A stretch of DNA of 64,000 nucleotides from Apostichopus japonicus (Eukaryota; Echinodermata; Holothuroidea; Aspidochirotida; Stichopodidae), in assembly GCF_037975245.1 (NCBI RefSeq), contig NC_092578.1, positions 14,244,321-14,308,320 on the forward strand, written 5' to 3'. The notes below the pieces were generated by a model that saw only the letters and a list, made by a program, of their open reading frames with translations, was not told where the DNA came from and ran no database searches. The translations under genes were made by a program, and so were the position numbers. Positions 1-15,000 of the stretch are shown piece by piece (positions within the stretch are counted from its first letter, which is position 1; every line of letters begins with the position of its first letter).

Positions 1-2085
1 TTTTCAATATCATTTTGTTGTTCGTTGTTTTGATGACCTATTGGTTTACTTGTTATAGTTCTTTCGCAGATTAGAAGCTTATATAAGTTGTCAGGCAGAT
101 TATCTTCTCATCTTTCTGAGCTGTTCGGTAGCTCATGTTATGCTTCAAACGGAAGAGCCATTGCTATGAAACTAGGCTTTAGCAAGTTACACTCGACTCC
201 TACTTTCAGGTACAACTCTTCCCAGCTCAATACTTTGATGTTGCCACTTTTTTTAGATATATAATACAGATATAATACAACCTGATTTTTGTGGAGGTCA
301 AATGTCAGTTGGAGTCACCAGGGGTCAAATTGTGGAAACCTTGTTTTCTAATGTACCGTATCTCCCACCAACCAGCCTATTTGGTAACATTTGCGTTACG
401 TCTCATTAGAATAGGTGAGGCTGTTAGCAATTGGAAATGAGATTAAGGGCATCCATATAGGTATAAATCAAGAAGTCTCGACCAAATCTCCATTGACGTA
501 AGTGTGTCGCTATACCTTAAGTGCCTGCATGTGTACAAAGGTGTGTAATGAAACGTTGTACTGTTTGTACATGCTTAATGTATTGGATTGAAGATATCAT
601 TGTGAACCATCTTTTTCTTTTTATTCCGTTGTTGATGGCTTCCGTCGTATATCGCAATTGTCGAGACTCAGTGTCACATAAAAACTTCAGGTTTAGATGT
701 TGTAAGTTTGGGGGAATGACCAGGCGCCGTTTACGAAAATTAAATGTCGCCTAGTTAGATGTTATAGAGGCAAACCAGGCGCAAAATCTTGAGGAAGAGG
801 GGGTTAGAATCGCCCGGTGCCTGCTCTATGTACCGCTTGTAGGTGTACCACATTGAATGAAAAAAGCCTGTTGTCTTTGGTAGAGATCAATCTGTATGCT
901 GAACACAAGAAAAGTTTCCAACTCGGTCATCAGCTGCCAATGTGAATATTGTTTGTCATATTTCAATTCCTTTTTTGCTGTAGTACTTAGATTGAAGCAT
1001 GTTGTTCATCCTGGCTATACCCTACAGCCTAGTGTGTCACATTCATATAGGATTATTCATGTAGCATCATTGACAATTTGACACCGTTACTTTTTCTTCC
1101 CATATCTCCCCATCTCCTCTAAATGGCATCGGGACAGAGGCTGCACCCCATCTCCCATGGCCCATTCTTACCAGGCCTGACCACACACTTGGTCATACCA
1201 TCATTGACAAAGCATTGATGTGAATATAACCGCAAATATGACCCAAGTATGGAAACGTTAAGGTGCCATAAAAAATGTTAAGATCTTTTTCTGATGATAT
1301 ACTGATCAGCATGTTATCAATAATTGTGTAGCAAAAGTGTTGACTTCACGAGATTTGATAAATAATCAGTTTGCCATTTAACAGCAACATGTCGAATTCC
1401 ATACTTATGATATTTAGTGAATTTGTCGCAAATTGTTGAGATATTATCTGAACAATTAATCATTTTGGGGAAAGTTCCTACTTATATTCACGAAAAACTT
1501 CTTAACAGTTTGATGGCAACTTAAAGGTTTCCATACCTATAGCGATTGACTCGTTATTACTGTTGTTGTGTTGTTAATAATCTTCATCGCCACTGTCCAC
1601 TCAATTGTCAATACTATGCGAGAGCTTTGCCTTGCGCAACACGACAGAAAAATACTCATATTTATGCAACTGAAGCACAGTTGTGGGCCGGGGAGGGATG
1701 TACATGGGTGGGGGGAATGGGTGATATTATAAACGCAACGATTGATTCGACGTATTGGAATCTATAATGGACTTTGGAATTGTAACTGTGATAATCTAAA
1801 TAGGTTACTACTTAGTTGATAAACTGTACTAGTATATATGATAACGGATTGTTTGGTGTGAAATATACAGAGCAACACCGAAATATTAAAATACCCATCT
1901 CGGTTGAAAAGGGCCTTGTATTTGATTCATCATGGAACAGTAACAATAACGGTCAAACTATAACCATATATACTACATATTTTACAAGCGAGCCTAATTT
2001 GAAGGTATCACAACATTCCTTTAACACATAGCCTATTGTTTGTTTATATCTAATTATATAGATTTTCTGGCTATATTACGTCATT
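1..2085. other. Upstream region, no gene recognised
   Basis: AT-rich sequence with only short open frames and no recognisable protein, tRNA or repeat structure. It precedes the signal-peptide exon of the receptor kinase at 2086, so its 3' part probably contains that gene's promoter and 5' UTR. I cannot place a TATA box or start site with confidence. Confidence 0.5.
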
Positions 2086-2215
2086 ATGAAGGCGCTGACG
2101 TTGATTGTGTGTTGTTTTATTCGTTGGGATCTGATCGACGCTTCCGACCCTTACTTTAATCTATATGGTACTAACTGTCAAACGGGACCAGACGAGTTGG
2201 AATGTTGTGATAATC
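2086..2215 (+). CDS. RTK exon 1: start codon and signal peptide
   Basis: ATG at 2086 opens [19 protein letters not shown], a good signal peptide with probable cleavage after Ala19. A short Cys-containing segment follows ([13 protein letters not shown]). Donor GTAAGT at 2216, ending in phase 1. Confidence 0.85.
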
Positions 2216-3041
2216 GTAAGTATAAAAACACAAGTACAACTCACATGACGCCACATTGACGCCATGACGCCACAAATCACATGACGATGTGAGAACTGCT
2301 TTTTTTTTATTTTCTTGATAAATTTCTCCATTTGATCGTTGTGCAAGAGTATACTATAGGCCTTACACAATAGTTTACAACAGAGAGATAACCATTGTCG
2401 TTGCATACGTAGTCAAGGTTTACAGAAGTGTGTTTTTCCATAGTAAATTAACTTTCCAGATGTTACGGCATATGGTATACATTTTTTTATTTCTAAAAAG
2501 AGGGAAAAAATATTGTCATGTACTTTGAAAAGACATACACAAATGTACATGAACCAATAAATGAGAAGGATAAAAAAGACGAAATACCACAGAGCTCCCC
2601 GTATACCTCCTCATGACCCTGACCATTGAACTACAATATATAGGTTTCATCGGCTTGGAAATATAGAACTGCGAAAATCTTCCGGCCTTTCTCGGGGTTC
2701 TGATACTGGCGTCACGTTTTACATATAAATATATCAATCAACTAATAATTGTTTTCAACTGTTCGAGTTTAGCTCCCATCAATCCATTTGACCTGAAAGT
2801 AGACTTCGTTACACTACGCCTTGATGACGTAACTAAACCATGGCAACTTGACGCAACGATCACGTGGGTGCCGCTAACAACAGGTAAGTGTGTACCGTCT
2901 GGCATTGGGTTTTTGATTCGGTATATATGGGTATCATATCTCACTGACTAATCATAATAATAGTATTGTAATGATGGAAGATAGAAGGACGGACGGACGG
3001 ACGGACGGACGGACGGACGGACGGATAATAATAATAAGAAA

Positions 3042-3072
<31 letters not shown>

Positions 3073-6000
3073 GACATTTATAATGCGCCGGTAGCCGTCA
3101 AAAAAAGACGCTCATGGCGCAATAACACAAACAGTGCGACAGCAAAACAAAAAACAGTAAAACATATAGTACAAGACAAAATGTAAGCAAAAATTGGCAA
3201 TATGAAAAATTAATCAAACAGTCTTTATCAGATGAGTCTTGAGAGAGCTTTTAAAAGAAGCAAGAAATATATAGATAGATAGATTTTTTTACTTGTTTTA
3301 CTTTTCTTTATTCTACAGATTTGTTAGAGTACGCCGTAAGATTTCAACCAGTTGTGACCATTGATGAACTAAATGCGAACGAAACAGGCTTTTTTACTGA
3401 ACAAAGAAACTTTTGTCTTGAGAAAGATGAAATCCTTGTCGATTCCTGCACAGATGAACCATTCTTTGATACCATTACGGTTCGTCTTCCCATCTTTTTC
3501 TCCTTTACCTTAATTCCACTTTTAGTTCGATCGTATCGTAGTAGCGGATTTGTGGTGTACAGTAACTTCGCGTGTCCCCTGTGTTATACCTATGTATAGC
3601 TGCACCGATAGACAATGTAGTTGTTATGTTCGTTTAACTTAGTCAAATTGTAAGTTTGTAACCACTTTTTCAATCGCAATTCTAATCATAAACCTAACGA
3701 AAACGGCGAACTTTTCCACAGTGAAACTATAAGAAACATCATTTTTGTAATTTTTGTATTTTAAGACAATTTCGTGGATTATTTCACTCATTAAGCGGAA
3801 TTATAAAATAAACTGCAACGCATGCGCAAAGTCATGGAAACTCTTCCTTGCATCGAGCAGTTTGACTCCGGATCTGTACAAGTGTTATCTCTTTTTATTA
3901 TATGGCGGAATTTGGTCAAAGCATCGATGAAATCACATAGCTGAACGATAGAACTAAACCACTGCACAAAATCAGAGAGATCGTCATTACTGCTATTTTT
4001 TATAATATCGCGAATTTACCGTAGCCACTATCATTTTGACTTTTGAGAGTCCGTTCATTATGTTGATACTTTACTTAAATTTGTGCAAAGTACTCCAGAC
4101 AAGGATAGATAGCATTAAGTGTCTTAATGAATTGACAAAATGCTCTGAGTAAAACGGTCTTCTAGCATCTTTAGGTATGGGGGGGGGTCGAGAAACTCCC
4201 TTCCTCTGCACGGTTTGCACCCACCCATCACAGTCAGTCCAAATATTACAAGCGCGCAGCAGCCTGTGGGTTTTTCTTCTGACGAACACAAGGTGACCGT
4301 GGTTGGTTATGGTCGTGAATATTATTAATATCAATGACAACAGTTTTAGCCCTGATGCGAAATAAAAGCTAGTCTGCGCACATTTTCCTTGAAAATTGCG
4401 ATATGGATATATACAGAGTATACTGTCTGTTCTTATTTGTATTGAAAAGTAAGAGTATCGTCTGTTCCGTATAGCCTAATCCGGCACTGCATGAAATGAT
4501 AAAAAAGTTTGGATATTCTAATCGATTGTATTAAGAAGGTATTGAGTAATCGATTACGTGTTAAAATCATTACTTTTTTCTTGTAGTAATTTGTCTTCTC
4601 TGAGTATCTAAATTGTCACTAATTAAAGCAGCATTTTGCGTTTGGTCGCCGTTTTCTACTTTTTTGACATGTCCATTGAGATTTTACATAAATCAATCAC
4701 AAAACAGCAAACTAAGATATTAGCCAAGTTTTTCCCTGCCAACAACGTTAATTGGCTAGTAATTAAGGATATTTGCAGATAATGAGATACAGTAAGTGTC
4801 CACGACAATTCCACATTTAAAATTGATCGCATACAGTTCCCCAAACCCACTAGTTTGAATTCAACCAATCAGAGATGCAGGTTTAGTTATGAGCCGTTGC
4901 TAAAAATAAATTCAAGACTTTGCGTTGGTACAACCAGGGAGTTGTTATGCAACTCCCTGGTACAACTGCCATATATAGACTGTACACAAATCGAGCATGG
5001 TGTTGTGTTACGTATTGGTCAATGACGTTCGTAGTGTTTAAATATTCATATATGGGCGAGGTTTATTGGGATCCCAACGGAAAATATGTTGGAGAAAAAC
5101 AAAGTTGCAAATTTTTCGACTTTTATGCCACCATTTGAAGTCAGATTTAAATAGATAAGCTAGTTATGTATGTTGTTATGGCATCGTGGAGTCAGTGAGG
5201 TTGAGAAAAATCATAGTAAAGGATGCAAAATGCTGCTTTAACTCATGCTTTCAACGTGTAATAAAATATTGTTGGTAGTAATTTCCATGGCTAATGTACC
5301 CAACACACTTTTTTTTTGTATCTTATTCGTAAAGAATTCTACCAGTCTATATGTACAAGACCTGCTCTTTGGATTTCCGTACAAATTCGAGGTAAGGAAA
5401 AGCTTTTTTTTTTGTCTATAAAGCGTTGTAACCAGTTTTAATATTTTTAGAGGGCAACGTTTTTGGAACATCTCTTTCGAGGGTCGAGGTAAGTTATTGG
5501 CTATCGGTACAATATATATCATGGTTTTAATGCTCTAAGTGATACTTTTGTCTGCCATGTAAAATACGGGCACGTCCTATGAGCCCGAATTCGCAAGTAT
5601 GACGTCAACTTTGAGGCATATGGTTTTATATTAAGGTTAGAACCATTACGTACAGTAGGCTACTTACGCCGACAGTGTTGGGGATATAACCTGAAGAATA
5701 GCTTTTAGAATTCAGCCAACTTCATTCTGGGGAATATTCATCACTGTACTATGACTTAACATTAGTAACATGGTGGTCTGCGTGAAAACATGTGCATTGA
5801 CGATACTACTAGCCTAATAATCGAAAGTTTGGTACGTACCTGGAATGGTATAGTAGTAGGCTAGGCTCACGCTGAAGAAGTGAAGTCATGCATGGGATTC
5901 CACCGGGCTTAAAGGGTGTGCCTTAAAGTAGGAATGGTCGACGATGTATGTATGTATGCGTGTACATGTATGTGTGGGTGTATGTATGCATGTGTGTATG

Positions 6001-9000
6001 TATGTGTGCGTGAGTGAGTGAGTGCATGCATGCATGGATGTATGCATGCAATGTAATTCACAACCTCATGATCTTATTAATAATTTTTCGTCACAGATAC
6101 AGACTATTGTCAATGGATCTGTTCAACTCAAATACTTCTGCTTCAATTCATGTTTCGACATTTTCCCGAAAACAATCGCTCCAGGTAATCACCGTATGAT
6201 CTCTACGCCAATGGTTATCAGGGAGAGGAGAGGTTGAGGGGCAAAGAATGGGAGAGATAAAAGGAGGGGGAGAGACACAGGTATTAAGGGTCGAGAGAGG
6301 GGAGAGAGTGGGGAGAGAGTGGGGAGAGGGGAGCGAGAGCCCAGACGGATCCTCATAATCATCAGTAATGCTACTGCTTGAAATTACAGAATAGGTACTT
6401 CAAAGTTTCTGAACTGACCAATGAAGATTTTGGAGACTATTAAAACTTCCTCACTTTGCGGTGTCTTATACTCACCTTGCTTCATGTAAATTCATGCAGC
6501 CTAAAGAGCCTTATAAGGAAGAAAATGACACTCGCTCTCCTCAATGTTACCAGAATTTTCATTATGTATCGTTTAAAGCCACAAAAAACCAGGCTATGAG
6601 GATGTAATTTTCATCCGTCCCACCTAATATAACGAAATCTTTAGACCAATCAAATTATGGAACGTCCATTTACTATAAGTATCCACTCCGCGTTGCCTGT
6701 GAAATACTTTTTTGTTTTGAAAATGTAAAAATATTTTTTTTTAATTGTGCTTCTAATATTATATGCTTTAAGAATGTTTTCATTTTGTCGCAGACTGCTT
6801 TGAAGAAACTCAAGACAGAGAATTTTGTAAGAATTATCGTAAGTACTCGCACATAAAAAAATTCTGATTCCGGTTAATACATTGAAAATATGTATGCAAC
6901 TGTTCTTTGCTCGCGTAAAACAACAAATTTTACACTACTGCCATTAACAGGGGAGGAGAGAAGACCAAAGAAGAGAGGTGAACTAATTGTTGTAGGAGGC
7001 AGGGGAGCAGCCAACTTATACTGCTGGCGGGGAAGGGAATTTCCCAATAACCCCCCCCCCCCTCACCCCACCTCCACTGCATGACAGACAGAATTATAAA
7101 AAGGAGCCATGCAGTGTACAGTAAATAACTTATATCATGTGTATATGATCTATAATCTTTACAGTCGAAAAGTCGTCAACGTTGTTTGCAAAGTTGCAAA
7201 TATATAGCACCATTTTGCATCTAGGCACCCTCCATTTTACAAACCTTTCTCAAAGGGGAGGGGAACCCATGAAATTTGAAACGAAACATATATAAAGTAT
7301 TCCAAACATACATACACGCATACCTAAGTAGATTTATATGGTACCCTTACACACAAACATACACACACACATACTGTACACCCATACATAACACACATAT
7401 ACACACATACTAAGTACCATCCCCTCCCCCTCCCATCTCCTGTACTATCACTCAAATTGTTACTGCAAATTAGCATAATTCATAAGTGAAGTCCTTTTAT
7501 CTCGGTTTTTCCCATAGCGGTCCCAATCAATAGTGTTGTGAGTAATGTAGAAATCACGACGAGTTGTTTGGGCCCTGTAGATGTTGGGTGGACCGTTGAA
7601 CTAACATGGGAACCTCCAGTTAATGTGAACGGTGAAGTCACTCACCATGCAATCGTTGCCAGGCAGTTCGGCACTCAGATGGGACCACCATATACCACAG
7701 TTTACGTAAATGCTAACACGACGCAATTGGTAAGTGAAATGGCAAATATTTTTAACGTTTTCATTTCTTTACGAAAATTTGTCTTGAATTAAAGGAAAAA
7801 CGAAGGCAGGGATCAAAGACAATTTATGCATATTTTTCCGTAACCTCAAAACTCTCCAATATTCGATTTTTAAATGAACCGCTGACCGTATGACTGAATA
7901 CGCTCGCTTTGACTTGCTCCTCCCTGACGTCACCAATATGGAGTTTCAAGCGTATTACGTAATCAATGGCGGCGTACTGTGGTGAGGGTTTAGAAGCCAA
8001 TTTTCAAAGCGAGCGTATTCAGTCAAACAGGACTAAGCGGTTCACTTAAAAATCGAATGTTAGAGAGTTTAGAGGTTACTAAATAATATAAATTGGCTTT
8101 GATCCCAGCCTTCGTTATTCCTTTAAGTCTCGCCGACATTAAAATAGTGATAATTTAAAATACTCTTTGACACCGAGTTGTCACAGGTAGGCATTGAAGA
8201 CTCGCCCCAGACCGCGTGCGGTCATCTGAAAAAGTTAACTTTCCGTTGCTTGCAAGTGACGTTTTGTTCGTGTCGCTACAAAATGCAGACAGTACAGTAA
8301 TGAAACGTGATACCTTGTTATCTGTAGCTGGACCTGAGATGTCCATATCTATATGGTTTGTACACTGTGCTGTGGGTATTGACTGCAGCTGTATGTACTG
8401 ACTGTACACTAGTGTCTAATAACCGACGGCAGCAAGCTGTGTGTGTGTATTTTCTGGGATCGATGGTGGTGTCTAACACTTCTGTTACCCCTCATTCGAA
8501 ACAAGGTCAGATTACCGGCATTAGACGTTTCTTTTTGCGCGAGTCTTCACACCCTTTAATTGTAAGGAAATATTCCACAGATTGTGCATATCCATGCATG
8601 TACAAAAGAACACGCTTCCTAGAAATATATCCTTCACAAACAAGGGTATATCCTATGGATATTTCCATTGACGAGGGTGTGGATAATTGGGTTGCATATT
8701 AATTAACACTCATGCATCTTCATAAGTTGTATACATAACTAAACTCGTTCTTCGAAACTTGTACACTTGGTACTAATTTCTCTTACTCTATTCTAAAACT
8801 CATGAAAATGCACACATTCATACTCACTGAAACATACTCAAATGCACATCAGGAAGATTCCGATTTCCATTTTATCAAATAAACAAAATATGTTATCTAA
8901 TGAATACAGCTTTGAACTGTTAACGAAGAGATGGTAGAGGTGAGTTTCGTCACACATAACGCCACCCACCTGCCCACTTCTTGTCAAATAACATGACTCC

Positions 9001-12000
9001 AATGCGTTTTTCTTGTTTGACAGGAGACAGTTCGAAACGGTACCCGTTCATACACCATTAGACCCTTTGATGGTATGGGTAACGTCCTTCAATCCAACCA
9101 ACAATATGTCCTTCATGTAAGTTACATCGATTCTATACTTTAAGCTACAGAATTTCAACCACCTACCCCCCATCCCCCTCCACCCCCTGCTTAACCTCTT
9201 CTTTCCGAAAAATCGGAGCAAGAACGGCAGCCTCAAAGAATTAAAGATCATCTGAAGGGAAACGATCAATCGAGACAAAAGATGAACTAACATGTATAAT
9301 TATTTACCATGAACATTATAGACGAAGATATATGCTTAGGAATTGTTTCCATGGACAATTGTTACAGCCCCTCTTCCAGGCTTCCATCCCTTACGCCCAT
9401 CTTTCCTCTTCTATCCATTACGCCTCCTCTTCTATCCATTACGCCCATCTTTGCTCTTCTGTCCATTACACCTCCTCTTCCCTCTTCTATCCATAACGCC
9501 CTCTTCCCTCTTCTATCCATAACGCCCTCCATTCCCTCTTCTATCCATAACGCCCTCCATTCCCTCTTCTATCCATTACGCCCATCTTTCCTCTTCTATT
9601 CATTACGCCTCCTCTTCCCTCTTCTATCCATTACGCCCATCTTTCCTCTTCTATTCATTACGCCTCCTCTTCCCTCTTCTATCCATTACGCCCATCTTTC
9701 CTCTTCTATTCATTACGCCTCCTCTTCCCTCTTCTATCCATAACGCCCTCCATTCCCTCTTCTATCCATTACGCCCATCTTCCCTCTTCTATCCATAACG
9801 CCCTCCATTCCCTCTTCTTTTCATTACGCCCCATCTTCCCTGCTCTATCCATTACGCCTCCTCTTCCCTCTTCTATCAATAACGCCCTCCATTCCCTCTT
9901 CTATCCATTACGCCCATCTTCCCTCTTCTGTCCATAACGCCCTCCATTCCCTCTTCTTTTCATTACGCCTCCTCTTCCCTCTTCTATCCATTACGCCCAT
10001 CTTTCCTCTTCTATCCATTACGCCTCCTCTTCCCTCTTCTATCCATTACGCCCATCTTCCCTCTTCTATCCATTACGCCCATCTTTCCTCTTCTATTTAT
10101 TACGCCTCCTCTTCCCTCTTCTATCCATTACGCCCATCTTTCCTCTTCTATTCATTACGCCTCCTCTTCCCTCTTCTATCCATAATGCCCTCCATTCCCT
10201 CTTCTATCCATTACGCCCATCTTTCTTCTTCTATCCATGACGCCTCCTCTTCCCTCTTCTATACATTACGCCCTATCTTCCCTCTTCTATCCATTACGCC
10301 CATCTTTCCTCTTCTATTCATTACGCCTCCTCTTCCCTCTTCTATCCATTACGCCCATCTTTCCTCTTCTATTCATTACGCCTCCTCTTCCCTCTTCTAT
10401 CCATAATGCCCTCCATTCCCTCTTCTATCCATTACGCCCATCTTTCCTCTTCTATCCATAACGCCTCCTCTTCCCTCTTCTTTTCATTACGCCCCATCTT
10501 CCCTCTTCTATACATTACGCCCCATCTTCCCTCTTCTATCCATGACGCCTCTTCTATACATTATGCCCCTCTTCCCTCTTCTATCCATAACGCCTCCTCT
10601 TCCCTCTTCTATTCATTACGCCTCCTCTTCCCTCTTCTATCCATAACGCCCTCCATCCCCTCTTCTATCCATTACGCCCATCTTTCCTCTTCCATTCATT
10701 ACGCCTCCTCTTCCCTCTTCTATCCATAAGGCCTTCCATTCCCTCTCCTATTCATTACGCCCCTCTTCCCTCTTCTATCCATAACGTCCCATCTCCCCTC
10801 TTCTATACATTACGCCCATCTTCCCTGTTCTATCCATAACGCCTCCTCTTCCCTCTTCTTTTCATTACGCCCCATCTTCCCTCTTCTACATGACGCCCGT
10901 CTTCCCTCTTCTATCCATTACACCTCATATTCCTTCTATTATCCATTAAGACATCATGAGATAATGCAATCATGCAAGTTTATCTATTGTTTTTCTTTAG
11001 ATAATTACCTTTGTTCGTCTTCCCGAGCGTTACAACATAAGCTCTATACAATCTGGTAATATTGCCACTCGCGTTCTAAGAACTTATGAGAGCGACTGGT
11101 GCCCAAGTAAGTCATTTTGGATTTACGTATTATATATCTTGTCATAACGTAACAATGGGAAAGGTGTACAAGGAAAGGGGAGTGGTGGGGGCATGTACCT
11201 CTCTCATGAATGAGAAAAATGTGTATATTTATTAGTAAATTTATCAAACTTCTACAGTTAACTTTTTCGATTTACGGTATTATTTATAAATTCAGCTACG
11301 TATATAGCCTATAGTTTTGAATGTAATGTTCACTTCGATAACAAGAACGACAATCGGTCTGAATGAGAGTGCAGTGTATGATTGAAGCTGCACGTCGGAC
11401 CATTACTGCCATTAGAAACGTTTAGCTAGTCTGTTCTATTTTCCGAAACACATCCGCCAAAATATATTTCACGAAGAAACAGACCCTTCTTGCAATGTCT
11501 CTATTGTGCTTTCGTAAACATGGACAAAGAAATCTATTTTATAAACATTTTATTCTCTTTCAATTTGTCAACAGCGACGCAAAAGATGACGTCACCAAAA
11601 GGTTTGTTTATTCAACATATATAATAACATTAATGTCGGCCTGGCCGGCAGTTATAGGCCCCAAAGCAGCGCATATACACGTAGTAGAAGCCAAAGGATT
11701 ATTACTTTACTTCACATCGGGTGGCTATCTAATTTACAGTCGTTCAGTTCATTTTGGAGCGTTTTTTTGTAACAATTTGGATGGGGAAACGGTGGGTATC
11801 TCCTGGATGAAAAGCCTGTGCACCGGCTAACTTTGGCTGTGGAAGGGTTCGAACCCATTACCTGCCACATGTTTATATTATTATAATATTATTATACTTA
11901 TTCGAATCACTTAATTATAGGCGAATGATCCATCAATTACCTTGGTTATCCATCTGAATAAGACTTCATAACTGTGTTCATAAATATGAAGAAATGCATA

Positions 12001-15000
12001 ATCCACAATGTATACGAGATCTGATTGAAAGTTCATTTCACTGAGGACTGTAGGCCTACCAATTTTGCATAAGAAATGGACCATCTAACAGCTGACAGCG
12101 ACATGAAGTAAACATGACGTTTTGAAATATGGTATTTATTATCCATTCATTATCATACATGTATTGTTTTATTATATTTGATTTGCTGTTGTTGACATTG
12201 ATCAACAGTGACGGAGCTGATGACATCTCCAAAACGGACAACTCCTGTCGATGATCCGGTGACTCCGCCCGAAATGCTAAAGACAGACCCAACTCCATCA
12301 TCTCCCCCAATGCCTGACCCGACAATTTACATTATTATATCTGTGGTTGCTGCAGTAATCGCGGTTTTAATGGTGTGCGTCTTTCTTTATATGTTTTACC
12401 GTGTGTGTTGCTCTAAGGATGAGAAAATTCACACTGCCTACATTCCTCAGAAAAAAAGGCCAAACCATTACAGCTTCAAAGGTGAGCTATAAGTACAACA
12501 TATTTAGATCTCAGCAGCATCAGCATGAGCGTCCGAGTAAGGCCATTGCTTCCGCTCAGGCCCGCGCTCTAATGGGTGTGAGTGGAGGGGAGGGGAGGAG
12601 AGGGTTGTATCAATTACCAGTACGGGACCCTGTTCCACCTTGCAACGCCACTGTTTATCTATATTGAACAGAAGCTTTGATACATCATTAGATTCTTGCC
12701 TACCAGGTATTACGAGAGTGTAGGATCCAGGTCAGGCAAGGAGATATACTAATAGCAACTTCAATAAAAGGGATATATTGCTCTAGTCGTCATTATTTTT
12801 CTTCTTCAGTTTTTACATACTGATCATGGAGTATTAAAGTGGGCGTAAGGAGGGAAAGGGGAAGAAAGAGGAAACATGGCCTCCACCACCGTCGTTATTC
12901 GCTGTAAATTGTCCAGTTGTTTTTTTTATTTTATAAATCAGCTAAGAATTGGACCTAATTTGCACCTTTTGACGTTCAATTGTCTATTGTTTTTTGGTGC
13001 CCACATGGAGACCGGCTCCACACCCGAGGGTCGCATCACCCCTTTTATTTAAATCCTTCATTCGCCTCTCGCCCTTCCATAAGTGTTCATGCCCCTTCCC
13101 ATAATCATTGGGGATTTTTTTAAATTTAGAATGATGGAGACTTTTTCCATAGAATTTCTTTAAACCATCGATACACATTAACTTTTTATGTTATCGACAT
13201 TAGAAAGCACAACGGAATAAAATTAAGGCAATTAACATATAGACGTTATGCCAAATGTTATTGGTAAAATGCTGATCAAAACCTGTAAATTAGATAAGTC
13301 AGTCCATGTTGAGAAGAGAATGGTGAGATGAGTGATGTGAGGTGAAGGGGTGGGGGTGAGGGGCGGGAGGTGTAGAATACAATCACTTTAGTCTTGGGGG
13401 AGACATGTTTGGATGATGAAATATTTCTTGCAGATCGTTGTTTGGAGAGGAAAGGAATAAGAGAGGTGAGTTCAAAACTAAGAATGAAGGAAGGAAAATG
13501 ATTGCCAACGAATAGAGGGGGGAATAAGGTAAAAACTTGTGTGACTGCGTGTAACTGTGTGACAGGAGTGACTGTGTGACTGCGTGTCCACAAGGTTCTT
13601 GCTGCGCTAATGATGCAGACAGAATATAACAGGGATCAAAAGTTGTTTGTCATTCGTATTTATGTGTATCTTGTAAACTGGCATCGAAAAAAAAATCAGA
13701 GAGTTACTTGAATTATATCCACAGAACCCAAAGTTCCGATAGAGTTTAAGGGTAAGGAAATAACCAATTTGGGTAACCTTGAAGTTGAGAGAGAGCCGCT
13801 GGACAGAGGCCAATATGGCGAAGTCTACCGAGGTACTTTGACTGGATTGAAAGGAAAAGGAGAGAAAGTTTTAGTCGCCATCAAGACTCCTAAACGTAAG
13901 TCAAATTTTTAAAAAATGGGCGAAGGAAATGACGCGATCAAATTTCGGGGGAAAAATCCCGCCAGTATCGTAGCTGGTCTGGCATAGCTTTGTCTCTGGG
14001 GCTTAATTTAGCTGGTCTGGCATAGCTTTGTCTTTGGGGAGTAAATTCTCTTTCTATTGATAAAGTTAAACATTGCTGAAGTAATGAAATCTTTCAAACT
14101 TATCTCTAGTGTGATACTAAGTATAAACGTTTTCCACTAAGTAACTAACGTTATGAAGAACGTTATGGTACTGATATAATAATAAAGTTGACAGGCATTT
14201 ATTAACTAGCCTAGCTATTATTTACCAGTTATTGATAATCCTGCCAATCAACGTAGTGTTTGACACGTTACTTTGGATATCGCTGTATGAAAGTGTTTCT
14301 TCAAAGTAACATAAGAACGTTACTTATATAGCAATTATTTAAGATAACGTTTTGACAAACGTGCTCGGACTGTTCTCTGAAGTGCACGTTTAAGTACACA
14401 CTTACTCTCATGCTGTGACGTCATTAAGGTATCCTGTTTGCTCTCTTTCTCTTAATCTATCTAGGGAGACTTAGATCTAACCCCTCATGAAAACCCCACC
14501 CCCCCCTCCCCCCGCTTAATCATTATATTCCATAGTTTTATCAGAGATCGTACTTAACTTGAATTTTGTTGTAGTTGACGTGGCTTACGATGAAATACAC
14601 AAGGTTTCAGAGTTTCTAGAAAACAGTCAATTCTGATGACGTTTATGGTTTCTCACAGCTAGTATGAAAGATCACGTATAACTTAACCATGCTCACCTCA
14701 ATACTTAGGCTGTGTCCGTGAGTCTGATGTGTGTATGATATTGCAGGAGTTAATGCACTGCAACTGAGCATGTTCATATCTATTTCTTTAGCTGGTGCAT
14801 CTCTTGCTCTCAAGGAAGACTTTTTGGATGAAATCAAACTCATGATTGAAATAGGTAACCATCCTCATCTTATGTCTGTCATTGGTTGCTGCACTCTAAG
14901 CAAACCTTACTATCTCATCACGGAATACATGAAGTACGGCGCTCTGGATAAATTCCTTCTTCGCGGCAGAGCGGTAAGTTTGCCACAGTATCATGTCGAG

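Noticed and set aside
9309-10729. Frames rich in [10 protein letters not shown] and PSSIHYA
   Set aside because: CT-rich minisatellite in an RTK intron; no start or splice context.
11815-11870. Possible tRNA-like B-box (GGGTTCGAACCC)
   Set aside because: The sequence is a short palindrome and no A-box lies at the right distance on either strand.
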